From positions 1-64,000 of the forward strand of contig NZ_JAKLLH010000010.1 of NCBI RefSeq assembly GCF_023150235.1: a DNA stretch of 64,000 nucleotides, read 5' to 3'. The notes below the pieces were generated by a model. That model did not search any database. It saw nothing but the letters and a program-made list of their open reading frames with translations, and was not told the origin of the DNA. Both the position numbers and the translations under genes were made by a program. The stretch is from Azonexus sp. (GTDB taxonomy: Bacteria; Pseudomonadota; Gammaproteobacteria; Burkholderiales; Rhodocyclaceae). Below are positions 30,554 through 39,575 of the stretch, one piece after another; within the stretch, counting starts at the first letter, position 1, and every line of letters starts with the position of its first letter.

Positions 30554-31714
30554 ATGTCGACCAGCCCCTTCGACCAGCCCATCGACCGCCACGGCAGCGA
30601 TTCGCTGAAGTGGGGCAAGTACGCCGGCCGCGACGTGCTGCCGCTGTGGGTGGCCGACATGGACTTCGCCGCGCCGCCAGCGGTGCTCGCCGCACTGCAG
30701 CGGCGGGTGGCGCACGGCGTCTTCGGCTACGGTGGCGCTACCCCGGCGCTGGTCGAGGCGGTGCAGGCGCATCTGCTGCGCGAGTACGCCTGGGCCATCG
30801 AGCCCGACTGGCTGGTCTGGCTGCCCGGCCTGGTCAGCGGTCTCAATGTCGCCTGTCGCACGGTCGACGGTGCAGTACTTACCGCCGCCCCGGTCTACCC
30901 GCCCTTCCTGTCGGCACCCAAGCTGTCGGGGCGGCCCTTGCAGTGGTTCGACCTAGGCTACGCCGAGGACGGCAGCGGCAACGGCTGGCACTGGGACAAA
31001 AATGCCCGTAACGCGGCGTTGACCGTGGACACCGAGCTTTTTCTGCTTTGCCACCCGCACAACCCGGTCGGTCGTTGCTGGAGCCGGGCCGAACTGCTCG
31101 AACTCGCCGAATTCGCGGTTGAGCGCAACCTGATCGTCTGCTCCGACGAAATCCACTGCGGCCTGATCCTCGACCCGGACAAGCGCCACCTCCCGCTGGC
31201 CACGCTCGGCACCGAGATCGCCCGGCGCACGATCACGCTGATGGCGCCGTCGAAAACCTTCAACATCCCCGGCCTCGGCGCCGCCTTCGCGGTGATCCCC
31301 GACGCCGCGCTGCGCCGTCGCTTCGTCCGCGCCGCGCAAGGCATCGTCCCGCACGTCAATGTCCTCGGCCTGGCCGCGACCGAAGCCGCCTACCGCGACT
31401 GCGACGACTGGCACCGCCAGTTGATCGCCTACCTGCGCGGTAACCGCGATGCGGTGCAAGCCGCTGTCGCGGCGTTGCCCGGAGTCTCCATGCCGCCGGT
31501 CGAAGCCACCTATCTGGCGCTGATCGACGTCCGCCCGCTCGGCCTCAAGCAGCCGGCGCGGCATTTCGAAAACCACGGTCTCAGCCTCTCCGATGGCGCC
31601 GACTTCGGCGCCCCGGGCTGGCTGCGCCTCAACTTCGGCTGCCCGCGCAGTACGCTGGAGCAAGCCCTGCGCCGCTTTGCCAGCGCCTGCACCAGCCCGG
31701 AGCAATTGCCGTGA
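30554..31714 (+). CDS. PLP-dependent C-S lyase / aminotransferase, MalY/PatB type
   Basis: 386 aa. Fold-type I PLP enzyme. Motifs: LPLWVADMDFAAP at the start, CHPHNPVGRCWSRAEL for substrate and PLP binding, SDEIHCGLIL (PLP Asp) and the Schiff-base Lys in APSKTFNIPGLG. MalY/PatB members cleave cystathionine or other cysteine conjugates. The place directly after cysK suggests a role in sulfur amino acid metabolism. The overlap with the next small gene is 4 bp (GTGA). Confidence 0.88.
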   Translation: MSTSPFDQPIDRHGSDSLKWGKYAGRDVLPLWVADMDFAAPPAVLAALQRRVAHGVFGYGGATPALVEAVQAHLLREYAWAIEPDWLVWLPGLVSGLNVACRTVDGAVLTAAPVYPPFLSAPKLSGRPLQWFDLGYAEDGSGNGWHWDKNARNAALTVDTELFLLCHPHNPVGRCWSRAELLELAEFAVERNLIVCSDEIHCGLILDPDKRHLPLATLGTEIARRTITLMAPSKTFNIPGLGAAFAVIPDAALRRRFVRAAQGIVPHVNVLGLAATEAAYRDCDDWHRQLIAYLRGNRDAVQAAVAALPGVSMPPVEATYLALIDVRPLGLKQPARHFENHGLSLSDGADFGAPGWLRLNFGCPRSTLEQALRRFASACTSPEQLP

Positions 31715-32001
31715 GCGCCTACGAACTGAGCCTGTGGCTGGCCGGCATTGCCTTCATCCTGCAAACCCTGGTCGCCGGCCTTGGTATCGAGATCGTCCTC
31801 CGTCGCGACGCCGCCCCGCCCGTCCGCCGCATCGCACTCGCCGCCGCTATCGCTGCGCTGCTCCTCTCGCTGACCCAGGGCTATGCGCTGGAACTGGCTT
31901 TACGGACGGGGATTTACGACCTGCGTACCGCTGGCCTGCACTGCGGGGGGGCTTTGCTGCAGCTTTGGGTGGGGTGGGGGTTATTGCGGTTGGGGCGGTG
32001 A
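31711..32001 (+). CDS. Small three-helix membrane protein
   Basis: 96 aa with a GTG start overlapping the C-S lyase stop as GTGA, a coupling that supports translation. Hydrophobic segments lie at about 5-28, 40-58 and 74-94; a conserved-looking GLHCGGALLQL is near the end. I do not recognise a family. The gene runs directly into the second repeat area. Confidence 0.55.
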   Translation: MSAYELSLWLAGIAFILQTLVAGLGIEIVLRRDAAPPVRRIALAAAIAALLLSLTQGYALELALRTGIYDLRTAGLHCGGALLQLWVGWGLLRLGR

Positions 32002-32016
32002 AAACTTGTTTTTTTC

Positions 32017-32058
32017 ACGGTCGACGCTGGGATTTGCGGGTTTTGGCGGGTTGACCGT
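32017..32058. repeat. GTCGACCGT-type pair at the edge of the second repeat area
   Basis: ACGGTCGAC (32017-32025) and GGTTGACCGT (32049-32058) face each other across 23 bp, the same layout as at 9498-9538 and 52390-52430. Right after the small membrane protein gene. Confidence 0.65.
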
Positions 32059-32161
32059 GGAAGGAGGGTGGATTGGCTGGCGCCAAGCACCCGGCGCCCC
32101 CGGTCTGGTCATCCTGACGGGGGTTTTCTTTGGGTTGGAGGCTGGTTTCCGCGCCTGACGC

Positions 32162-32301
32162 GCGGGCGTACTTTCTTTTGCTTCGCCAAAAGAAAGTAGC
32201 CAAAGAAAAGGCGACCCAGGCTACGCGGTCGGCTGCGCCGACTCCCCTGCGCTACTCGAAGCTGGCGGGGGCTGCGGAACTCGGCCCTGCGGGCCTCAAA
32301 C
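32162..32301. repeat. Dispersed repeat block, copy D (140 bp identical to 9171-9310)
   Basis: Identical base for base, by eye, to copy A, and in the same orientation. It includes the hairpin TACTTTCTTTTG / CAAAAGAAAGTA and the GC-rich tail. Together with copy E, which is inverted, it encloses an AT-richer islet. Confidence 0.9.
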
Positions 32302-32380
32302 AATACCCGGCGATTGAGTGAGTGTTACGGTCGACTTAGGGGAGTGCGGTTTTTTGGAGCTGATCGCGCCAGTAGTCAGG

Positions 32381-32530
32381 CTATAAACCAGCTTTGGTAG
32401 AGGGGCCACCTTGGCCGAATACCAGTGCAAAGGACGTTACCGCTGCGATGAACGTTACTGAAAACTGCCCACGAACGGTGCTACGAATTGCCTTTGCTTG
32501 ATCAGAACTGCGAGACGTGTATGTTTTCAT
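32381..32530 (-). CDS. Small hydrophobic protein in an AT-richer islet
   Basis: 49 aa, beginning MKTYTSRSSDQAKAIRSTVR and ending in GPSTKAGL. One hydrophobic segment spans about 23-40 (FSVTFIAAVTSFALVFGQ), preceded by a basic region, so it may insert in the membrane. AAAGGAGG lies 5 bp before the ATG, a near-ideal Shine-Dalgarno; this strongly favours this start over the longer open frame that continues to 32836. No family was recognised. The islet's composition differs from the surroundings. Confidence 0.5.
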   Translation of the reverse strand: MKTYTSRSSDQAKAIRSTVRGQFSVTFIAAVTSFALVFGQGGPSTKAGL

Positions 32531-32865
32531 TTCAACCTCCTTTGCTGCATGTGAAGAACCAGATGAACCGGAAAGCCTAATTTGAGCTAACACAGCAACG
32601 TCCCCTGACACTGATACCTGAAGAATCGAACTGCACTCCCTACCCATCTGCCAAAGCTGGCTTGCGTACCTTCTGTTGTTCGCTACGAATTTAATGCAGA
32701 AGGCTATCCTACTGCGCAAAACCGGGAACTTGCCACAGTTTTCAGACAAAAAATTCCTGTGGGCATATTTTTTGGGGCTGTGTGAGTCCATCAAAAAGCC
32801 TTGTTGAAATGGATTCTGGCTTTCTACGGATAACACCCAAAGCTACTTATGTTGAGCGCCGACCG
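32531..32865 (-). other. 335-bp AT-richer stretch upstream of the small protein
   Basis: Lower in GC than the rest of the window. The small-protein frame extends through much of it, but without a ribosome site. It could be the promoter and 5' leader of the small gene; no known RNA family was recognised. Confidence 0.35.
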
Positions 32866-33090
32866 TAAAACTGAGACGGTTTTCCCCGGCCCTCTGCGGC
32901 GTCGAGCAGCGCAGGGGGCAACGGGGAAGAGGGCGAGGACTGTCTGAGGCCCGGAGGGCCGAGTTCCGCAGCCCCCCGTTGGCCCTGAGCAGCGCAGAGC
33001 ACCCGGCGTAGCCGGGCGCCGCAGCGGGCGCGCCTTCTTTTGGCTACTTTTCTTGGCAAGACAAGAAAAGTACGCCCGCCGGTCAACGGC
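32866..33090. repeat. Dispersed repeat block, copy E (inverted and diverged)
   Basis: Positions 32931-32976 match copy C (10085-10130) with two differences over 46 bp. It ends in a related hairpin TACTTTTCTTG / CAAGAAAAGTA (33049-33076). The orientation is opposite to copy D. A GTCGACCGT-type pair follows at 33170-33210. The rest of the gap to 33257 holds no supported gene. Confidence 0.75.
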
Positions 33091-33257
33091 GGAAAACAGC
33101 GCCAATTCAGATAAAAACCGCCAGCAAGCCTCAGGCCCTGCAAGCAGCAAGCAGCAAAAACCCATCCCCACGGTCAACCCAAAAAACTGCCCATTTCCAG
33201 CGTCGACCGTAGCAGCGACGACGCCGGCGCTACCGAAACCGACACAAAACCCCGCCC

Positions 33258-33845
33258 TCAGCCCCCGATCCGCCAGGCGCCTGCCTCGCTGACCAGCCAG
33301 TCGAGCCGCTGGTCGTGGGCTTCGGGGGCGATGCTGGCGAGGCGGTTGCATTCGAAGCCGACGCCGACGGCGAGGGGGCGGGGGTGCAGGGCGGCGAGGG
33401 TGCGGTCGAAGAAGCCGCCGCCGTAGCCGAGCCGGTAGCCGGCGGCGTCGAAGCCGTTGAGCGGGAGCAGGATCAGCTCGGGGCTGAGCCAGTTGCCGCT
33501 GACCGGGGTCGGGATGCCGTAGCGGTCGGGGAGCAGTTCGCCGTCTTCCGCCCATTCGCGAAAGGCCAGCGGTGCGGCTTCGGCGACCACCACCGGCAAG
33601 GCGATGCGGCTGCCGGCGGCGCGCCAGGCGGTGATGACGGCGCGCACGTCGGGTTCGTGCTTGATCGGCCAGCAGAAGGCGACGCAGCGCGGCGGCGGCA
33701 ACGCTGCCTGCAAGTGGGCGACGATCGCGGCGGAGTGCGCGGCATGGCTGGCCGGGGTCAGCGCTGTCCGCCGGGCGACCATGTCGCGCCGCAGTTGGCG
33801 GCGGTCGGGCGAGGGGGGCGTGTTATCCTGATCGTCCTGTTTCAT
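33258..33845 (-). CDS. ygfA: 5-formyltetrahydrofolate cyclo-ligase
   Basis: About 195 aa. Converts 5-formyl-THF to 5,10-methenyl-THF with ATP. Motifs: DRRQLRRDMVARRTAL at the N-terminus, the ATP/Mg loop LILLPLNGFDAAGYRLGYGG and GGFFDRTLA. The start at 33845 (MKQDDQ) is preferred over 33863 because the divergent slt gene begins at 33869. In many proteobacteria this gene follows 6S RNA; here it is 8 kb away from ssrS. Confidence 0.88.
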   Translation of the reverse strand: MKQDDQDNTPPSPDRRQLRRDMVARRTALTPASHAAHSAAIVAHLQAALPPPRCVAFCWPIKHEPDVRAVITAWRAAGSRIALPVVVAEAAPLAFREWAEDGELLPDRYGIPTPVSGNWLSPELILLPLNGFDAAGYRLGYGGGFFDRTLAALHPRPLAVGVGFECNRLASIAPEAHDQRLDWLVSEAGAWRIGG

Positions 33846-33868
33846 CAGATTCATTCGATACATCCAGC

Positions 33869-35878
33869 ATGTTGCATTCGTCGTCGCTGTCTAGCCGGCC
33901 GGGCCTTGCCCGGCGCCTCGCGCATTATCTTCCGAAAAACCGCCTGCTCCGCTGTTCGCTGCTGGCCGTCCTGGCCCTGACGGTGCTGCCGGCCAGCGCT
34001 CAGGAGCCGCGCGATACCGCCTTCCTGACCGCCCGCGATGCCTTCCGTGCCGGCGACCGCAACAAGTTCGAGCGGGCTGCCAGCCAGGTTAACGGCCATG
34101 AGCTCGCGGTCTATGTTGAAAACTACCGGCTGCGGCTGTGGATGGACCAGGGCGACAGCACCGCCATGCGCGATTTCCTGCAACGCAACGACCAGTCCTA
34201 TGTCGCCGAGAAGCTGCGCGGCGACTGGCTGCGCTGGCTGGGCAAGCGGCAGCAATGGAGCGAGGTTGAAGCTGAATACGCCCGCCTGCTTGCGCCCGAG
34301 GCCGACCAGACCTGCTGGCAGCAGCAGGCGCGCTTGCAGCGCAACGACTCGGCGGTGCTCGACGAGGCCGGCAAGCAATGGCTGACCCAGCTCGAACCGC
34401 CGGAAGCCTGCCGTCCGGTGCTCGAAGCGCTGGTCGCCAGCCAGCGTCTGAGCGTCGACGACGTCTGGGCGCGCGCCCGTCGCCAGATCGAGGCGAACCG
34501 CCCCGGTCAGGCGCAATACACGCTGAATTACCTGCCGGAAAACCAGGTACCGGATAGCCGCGGTTTCGACCAGGCCGTGGGTAGCAGCATGGCCTACCTG
34601 GCCAAACAGCCGGGCAACTGGTTCGCCAGCCGCAGCGGCCGCGAACTGGCGGCCATCGCCGTCGCCCGCATTGCCGGTAACGATCCGCGTGTCGCCGCCG
34701 AGCAACTGGGCAAGCTGCAAGGCAAGCTCCACGACGGCGAACGCCAGTGGGCGTGGAGCCAGATCGCGCTGCAGGCGGCCAAGAAGCATTTGAGCGAAGC
34801 CAACGACTGGTACAGCCAGGCCGGCAAGGCCGCACTCAGCGACGATGCTCACCAGTGGCGGGTCCGCGCCGCACTGCGTGCGCTCGACTGGGGGCGGGTC
34901 CGCGATGCGGTGCAGGCGATGCCGCCGGCGCTGGCCGCGCTGCCCGAATGGACCTACTGGCTGGGCCGCGCCTATCGCGCCGGCGGGCGCACCAGCGAGG
35001 CCGATGCGTTGTTCGAGAAGATCGCCGGACAGGCCAATTTCTACGGCAACCTTGCCGACGAAGAGCTGGGCCGCAGCGTGCTGCCGCCGCCCAAGGCCAA
35101 GGCGCCGGATGGCGACGAGCAGAGGGCCGCGCGCGACAACCCGGGCCTCAAGCGAGCACTGGCCTTTTTCCGCCTCGACATGCGCACCGAAGCCGTCCGC
35201 GAATGGAACTGGGCGCTGCGCGGGATGCCCGACCGCGAACTCCTGGCCGCCGCCGAACTGGCCAAGAAGCATCAGATCTGGGATCGCGCGATCAATACCG
35301 CCGACAAGACCCGCAACGAGCATGATTACAGCCTGCGTTTCCTTGCGCCCTACGGCGAGCAGGTGCGCCCGGCGGCGCAAAACCAGTCGCTCGACGATGC
35401 CTGGGTCTACGGCCTGATGCGCCAGGAAAGCCGCTTCATCACCCATGCCAAGTCCAACGTCGGCGCCTCCGGCCTGATGCAGCTGATGCCGGCGACCGCC
35501 AAGTGGGTGGCCAAGAAGATCGGCCTGCGCGATTTCCATCCGGGCAAGGTGAACGACACCGAAACCAACGTCCTGCTCGGCACCAGCTACATGCGGCTGG
35601 TCATGGAAAACCTCGACAATCATCCGGTGCTGGCGTCGGCCGCCTACAACGCCGGCCCCGGCCGGGCCCGCAAGTGGCGTGCCGAGCGGCCGCTGGAAGG
35701 GGCGATCTACGCCGAAACGATTCCGTTCGCCGAGACCCGCGACTACGTCAAGAAAGTGATGAGCAATGCGGTTTATTACACGGCGCTATTCACTGGCCAT
35801 CCGGATTCACTGAAAAACCGCCTCGGCGTGGTCGGCCCGCGTGCCGGCGAGGTTTTCAAGGACTCCGATCTGCCCTGA
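33869..35878 (+). CDS. slt: Soluble lytic murein transglycosylase (Slt)
   Basis: 669 aa. Periplasmic enzyme cleaving peptidoglycan glycan strands with 1,6-anhydro ring formation. A signal peptide is seen at about 25-45 (LLRCSLLAVLALTVLPASAQ); a long alpha-superhelical region follows, then the SLT domain with the catalytic Glu in LMRQESRF (about residue 520), SGLMQLMPATAKWVA and the AAYNAGPGRARKW motif. No clear Shine-Dalgarno precedes the ATG. The start is only a few bases from that of divergent ygfA, so promoters must overlap coding DNA. Confidence 0.93.
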   Translation: MLHSSSLSSRPGLARRLAHYLPKNRLLRCSLLAVLALTVLPASAQEPRDTAFLTARDAFRAGDRNKFERAASQVNGHELAVYVENYRLRLWMDQGDSTAMRDFLQRNDQSYVAEKLRGDWLRWLGKRQQWSEVEAEYARLLAPEADQTCWQQQARLQRNDSAVLDEAGKQWLTQLEPPEACRPVLEALVASQRLSVDDVWARARRQIEANRPGQAQYTLNYLPENQVPDSRGFDQAVGSSMAYLAKQPGNWFASRSGRELAAIAVARIAGNDPRVAAEQLGKLQGKLHDGERQWAWSQIALQAAKKHLSEANDWYSQAGKAALSDDAHQWRVRAALRALDWGRVRDAVQAMPPALAALPEWTYWLGRAYRAGGRTSEADALFEKIAGQANFYGNLADEELGRSVLPPPKAKAPDGDEQRAARDNPGLKRALAFFRLDMRTEAVREWNWALRGMPDRELLAAAELAKKHQIWDRAINTADKTRNEHDYSLRFLAPYGEQVRPAAQNQSLDDAWVYGLMRQESRFITHAKSNVGASGLMQLMPATAKWVAKKIGLRDFHPGKVNDTETNVLLGTSYMRLVMENLDNHPVLASAAYNAGPGRARKWRAERPLEGAIYAETIPFAETRDYVKKVMSNAVYYTALFTGHPDSLKNRLGVVGPRAGEVFKDSDLP

Positions 35879-35979
35879 TTCGCCGCATTCGATGACGAAC
35901 GCGGGGCCTGGATGCGCCCGCGTCGCCACTTTCACGTTAAAATCCTGTTTTTTCGCACTAAATATTCCGGGGTTTCGAA

Positions 35980-36942
35980 ATGGACATCAAAAAGGTCTTG
36001 CTGCTGGGGGGTAGCGGTTTCGTCGGTACCTACATCGTCAACCGGCTGGCGCAACGCGGTATCCGGGTCACCGTGCCGACCCGTCGGCGTGAGCGGACCA
36101 AGGCGCTGATCATTCAGCCCGGCGTCGAGATGCCGGAAGCCAACATCCACTGCCAGGAAACCCTGACCGAACTGGTGCGCGGTCACGATGCGGTGATCAA
36201 CCTGGTCGGCATCCTGCACAGCCGCGACGTGCAGATTCCGTACAGCCGCGACTTTGCCGAAGCTCACGTCGAACTGCCAAAGAAGATCGTCGCTGCCTGC
36301 AAGGCGGCCGGCGTTCGCCGCCTGGTGCACATGAGTGCGCTCAAGGCCGACCCCAAGGGGCCATCCGAGTACCTTGCCTCCAAGGGCGACGGCGAAGCAA
36401 TTGTGCTTGCCGCCCAGGGCGACCTCGACGTCACCGTCTTCCGGCCGTCGGTTATTTTCGGTCTCGGCGACTCCTTCCTCTCGATGTTCGCCAAGCTGCT
36501 GAAGAAGGTGCCGTTCTTCCCGCTCGGCTTTGGCCAGGCCCGTTTCCAGCCGGTGTGGGTTGCCGATGTGGCCGATGCCTTCGTCGCTTCCCTGAGCGAT
36601 GCCGCCACGTTTGGCCAGGCCTACGAGCTGGTCGGCCCCAAGAGCTACACCCTGCGCGAATTGGTCGACTACACCAAGGAGCTGACCCACAGCCAGGCCG
36701 GCATCATCCCGCTCTCCGAAGGCTGGACCTATCTGCAGGCCGGCCTGATGTGGCTGGCACCGCAACCGCTGCTCTCGCCGGACAACCTGCGCTCGATGCA
36801 GATCGACAGCGTCGCCGACGCCGGCAGCCAGACCCCGGCCAGCTGGCAGCCGACGGCGCTGGAAGCGGTGGCGCCAACCTACATCGCGCTCAACACGCCG
36901 AAGGGGAAGCTCGACAGCTTCCGCTTCCACGCCGGGCGCTGA
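35980..36942 (+). CDS. NAD(P)-binding epimerase-like protein, complex I NDUFA9 type
   Basis: 320 aa. Rossmann-fold SDR-like protein: the dinucleotide site is LLLGGSGFVGTYIV at the N-terminus, followed by INLVGIL and RRLVHMSALKADPKGPSEYL. It belongs with the atypical SDRs related to the mitochondrial complex I subunit NDUFA9; the bacterial role is not settled and may concern quinone or lipid chemistry. It precedes cca by 25 bp, so co-transcription is possible. Confidence 0.82.
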   Translation: MDIKKVLLLGGSGFVGTYIVNRLAQRGIRVTVPTRRRERTKALIIQPGVEMPEANIHCQETLTELVRGHDAVINLVGILHSRDVQIPYSRDFAEAHVELPKKIVAACKAAGVRRLVHMSALKADPKGPSEYLASKGDGEAIVLAAQGDLDVTVFRPSVIFGLGDSFLSMFAKLLKKVPFFPLGFGQARFQPVWVADVADAFVASLSDAATFGQAYELVGPKSYTLRELVDYTKELTHSQAGIIPLSEGWTYLQAGLMWLAPQPLLSPDNLRSMQIDSVADAGSQTPASWQPTALEAVAPTYIALNTPKGKLDSFRFHAGR

Positions 36943-36967
36943 TTTTTAGCGCAGACAGGCGTCGACC

Positions 36968-38203
36968 GTGGAAATCTATCTTGTCGGCGGCGCCGTGCGC
37001 GATGCACTCCTCGGGCGTGCTGACGCCGACCGCGATTACGTGGTCGTCGGCAGTACACCCGAAGCCATGTTGGCCGCCGGCTTCCGCCCGGTGGGCAAGG
37101 ACTTTCCGGTCTTCCTCCATCCGCGCACCCACGAGGAATATGCGCTGGCGCGCACCGAGCGCAAGACCGGCCACGGTTACCACGGCTTCGCTTTTCACGC
37201 CGCGCCCGAGGTGACGCTGGAAGAGGATCTCGCCCGCCGCGACCTGAGCATCAACGCCATTGCCCAGGATGCGCAAGGCGGCCTGATCGACCCTTTCCAC
37301 GGTCAACGCGACCTGCAGGCCAGAATCCTCCGTCACGTCGGCCCGGCCTTTGTCGAAGACCCGGTGCGCATCCTGCGCCTGGCGCGCTTTGCGGCGCGCT
37401 TCGCCGATTTTTCGGTGGCCCCGGAAACCCTGGCGCTGATGCGGCAGATGGTCGCCGCCGGCGAGGTCGATCATCTGGTGCCGGAACGGGTCTGGCAGGA
37501 GTTGGCCAAGGGGCTGATGGAAGAACGCCCGGCCCGGATGTTCGAGGTACTGCGCGAATGCGGCGCGCTGGCCCGGCTGTTGCCCGAGGTCGACGCCCTG
37601 TTCGGCGTGCCGCAGCGCGCCGACTACCACCCCGAGATCGATGCCGGCGTGCATACGCTGATGGCGGTCGATGAGAGCGCCCGCCACGGCTACGCGCTGG
37701 CGGTGCGCTTCGCGGCGCTGACCCACGATCTCGGCAAGGCGACCACGCCGGCCAACATCTTGCCGCGTCACATCGGCCACGAGGAGCGCAGCGTGCCGCT
37801 GGTCGAAGGTTTGAGCGCCCGTTTGCGGGTGCCCAGCGAGTGCCGCGAACTGGCGCTGCTGATGGCGCGCCACCATGGCCCGATCCATCGCGTCGCCGAC
37901 CTGCGCGCGGCGACCATCGTGTCGCTGCTGGAAAAAACCGATGCCTTCCGCCGCCCCGAGCGCTTCACCCAACTGCTCGAAGCCTGTCGTTGCGACTACA
38001 ACGGCCGCGGCGGCTGGCAGGACCGCGACTACATCTCGCCACCAATCTTCCTGCAGGCGCTGGCTGCCGCCCATCGCGTCGCCGCCGGCGAAATCGCCCG
38101 CCAGTGCGCCGACAAGACACGGATTGCCGAGCGCATCCATGCGGCCCGGGTCAGTGCCGTCAAGCAGGCTTTAAACAAGCCGGCCGATGAGCCAGAGGAG
38201 TAA
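36968..38203 (+). CDS. cca: CCA-adding tRNA nucleotidyltransferase (multifunctional)
   Basis: 411 aa. Adds or repairs the tRNA 3' CCA. The nucleotidyltransferase head is MEIYLVGGAVRDALLGRADA with DRDYVVVG, then RRDLSINAIAQD; the C-terminal HD domain (LTHDLGKATTP, MARHHGPIHR) gives the phosphohydrolase activity of the long bacterial form. The start codon is GTG and lies inside a GTCGACCGTG motif (36961-36970). The 3' end overlaps the convergent DUF2905 gene by 33 bp. Confidence 0.95.
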   Translation: MEIYLVGGAVRDALLGRADADRDYVVVGSTPEAMLAAGFRPVGKDFPVFLHPRTHEEYALARTERKTGHGYHGFAFHAAPEVTLEEDLARRDLSINAIAQDAQGGLIDPFHGQRDLQARILRHVGPAFVEDPVRILRLARFAARFADFSVAPETLALMRQMVAAGEVDHLVPERVWQELAKGLMEERPARMFEVLRECGALARLLPEVDALFGVPQRADYHPEIDAGVHTLMAVDESARHGYALAVRFAALTHDLGKATTPANILPRHIGHEERSVPLVEGLSARLRVPSECRELALLMARHHGPIHRVADLRAATIVSLLEKTDAFRRPERFTQLLEACRCDYNGRGGWQDRDYISPPIFLQALAAAHRVAAGEIARQCADKTRIAERIHAARVSAVKQALNKPADEPEE

Positions 38204-38368
38204 GGAAAGGATCAGCGTCGTCACGAAGGGAAAGCGGTAGACGCGACCCCGAAAGCGCAAGGCGATATCGCCCGGCAACTGGCCGAAACGGATGAATCGG
38301 GCCAGGTGCGGCGTGATCAGTCCGAGCACGAAGATTGCCAGCAACAGGGTCAGTATCCACTTCAGCAT
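38171..38368 (-). CDS. DUF2905 family small membrane protein
   Basis: 65 aa. Two hydrophobic segments (MLKWILTLLLAIFVLGLITP and FVTTLILSLLLWLIGRLV) around the conserved middle FIRFGQLPGDIALRF, the DUF2905 signature. The function is unknown. Convergent with cca, and the last 33 bp overlap its 3' end. Confidence 0.85.
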   Translation of the reverse strand: MLKWILTLLLAIFVLGLITPHLARFIRFGQLPGDIALRFRGRVYRFPFVTTLILSLLLWLIGRLV

Positions 38369-38490
38369 TGCAAGAAACGTCCCGGCCCGCCGCGCGGTGG
38401 ACGCCTGGGTGTCATCAAGGAGCGGCAGAATAACGGGTTTCGGCCCGGCCGGCCACTTTCACGGTCGACCTGCATTTTTAAGGAATTTCG

Positions 38491-39309
38491 ATGATGGAAA
38501 AACGCAGCATAGGCGGTCTCGAGGTCTATTCCGCCACCCCGGCCGAAGCCAGCGAAAAGCAACCCTTGCTGTTCGTGCACGGCGCCTTTGCCGGTGGCTG
38601 GATGTGGACCGAGACCTTCATGCCCTACTTCATGCAGGCTGGCTACGCCTGCCACGCTCTCTCCCTGCGTGGCCACGGCGGCAGCGAGGGACGCGAGCGC
38701 ATCGCCTGGCACTCGGTGACGGATTACGTCGACGATCTGGCGCAGATCGCTGCCTGGGTCGAGGAAAGGGAAGGGCGCGCACCGGTCCTGATCGGGCATT
38801 CGATGGGCGGCTTCATCGTACAAAAATACCTGGAGCGTGCCGCCGTACCCGGTGCCGTGCTGCTTTGCTCCGTGCCACCGCAAGGCCTGATCGCGGCGCA
38901 GTTCCATCTGCTGCTGCAGAAACCGCAGCTGTTCGCCGAGATCAACCGCATTCTCACCGGCGAATACACCGATACCGACACCCTGCGCCAGGCATTGTTC
39001 GCCGGCGAGGTCGATGAAGCCATGCTCCAGGCCTGGCTGAGCCAGATGCAGAACGAATCGCAGCGGGCGATCTGGGACATGTCGATGTTCAATCTGCCGC
39101 TGGTCTGGCTCATGCATCGCTCGCCGATGCTGATTCTTGGCGCCGAGAAGGACATGCTGGTGCCGGCTTTCCTGGTTCAGAGCACCGCACACACCTACGG
39201 CCTGAGCTGCCATCTGTTCCGCGACATGGGACACGCGGTCACGCACGAAAAGGAATGGCCGCAGGTTGCTGCGGCCATTCGGGACTGGCTATCGACGCTA
39301 CCCGCCTGA
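38491..39309 (+). CDS. Alpha/beta hydrolase
   Basis: 272 aa. The oxyanion region is LLFVHGAFAGGWMW, the nucleophile elbow GHSMGGF gives the catalytic Ser, the acid is likely Asp in GAEKDMLVPA, and the His is in FRDMGHAVTHE. It looks like a lysophospholipase or esterase of the general alpha/beta-hydrolase type; the substrate is unknown. AAGGA lies 6 bp upstream of the ATG, and a GTCGACC motif lies at 38461-38470. Confidence 0.85.
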   Translation: MMEKRSIGGLEVYSATPAEASEKQPLLFVHGAFAGGWMWTETFMPYFMQAGYACHALSLRGHGGSEGRERIAWHSVTDYVDDLAQIAAWVEEREGRAPVLIGHSMGGFIVQKYLERAAVPGAVLLCSVPPQGLIAAQFHLLLQKPQLFAEINRILTGEYTDTDTLRQALFAGEVDEAMLQAWLSQMQNESQRAIWDMSMFNLPLVWLMHRSPMLILGAEKDMLVPAFLVQSTAHTYGLSCHLFRDMGHAVTHEKEWPQVAAAIRDWLSTLPA

Positions 39310-39323
39310 GAGCGGGCCGGGGT

Positions 39324-39515
39324 TCAGGCCCTGACGTCGACGCCGTTGCCAAGGTGGGGCGGATTGTTCGGCGCCTGCGGCAGGGCGGCGATCAATTGCA
39401 TCGCCGTCTGCTCCTGCACATCCAGCGCCTTCTTGAACACGGTGGTCGCCACTTCACTGGCCACACGGGTGTCGCTCATCGAAGTCGCCATTGCGGCAAT
39501 CGAATTAACGTTCAT
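39324..39515 (-). CDS. YjfB-type putative motility protein
   Basis: 63 aa. The N-terminal MNVNSIAAMATSMSDTRVAS and the following VFKKALDVQEQTAMQLIAAL match the small YjfB family, whose members are often flagellum-related. The function is not established. It is convergent with the alpha/beta hydrolase and divergent from the next gene. Confidence 0.8.
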   Translation of the reverse strand: MNVNSIAAMATSMSDTRVASEVATTVFKKALDVQEQTAMQLIAALPQAPNNPPHLGNGVDVRA

Positions 39516-39575
39516 GATCTCATCCGTTCTGCGTAATAATCTGATTTCAGTTTAATCCACTTTGCCGCCAACGCA

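Noticed and set aside
32381-32836. Full 151-codon frame as the gene in the AT-richer islet
   Set aside because: The upstream part has no ribosome site and no domain, whereas an internal ATG at 32530 has a near-ideal Shine-Dalgarno.
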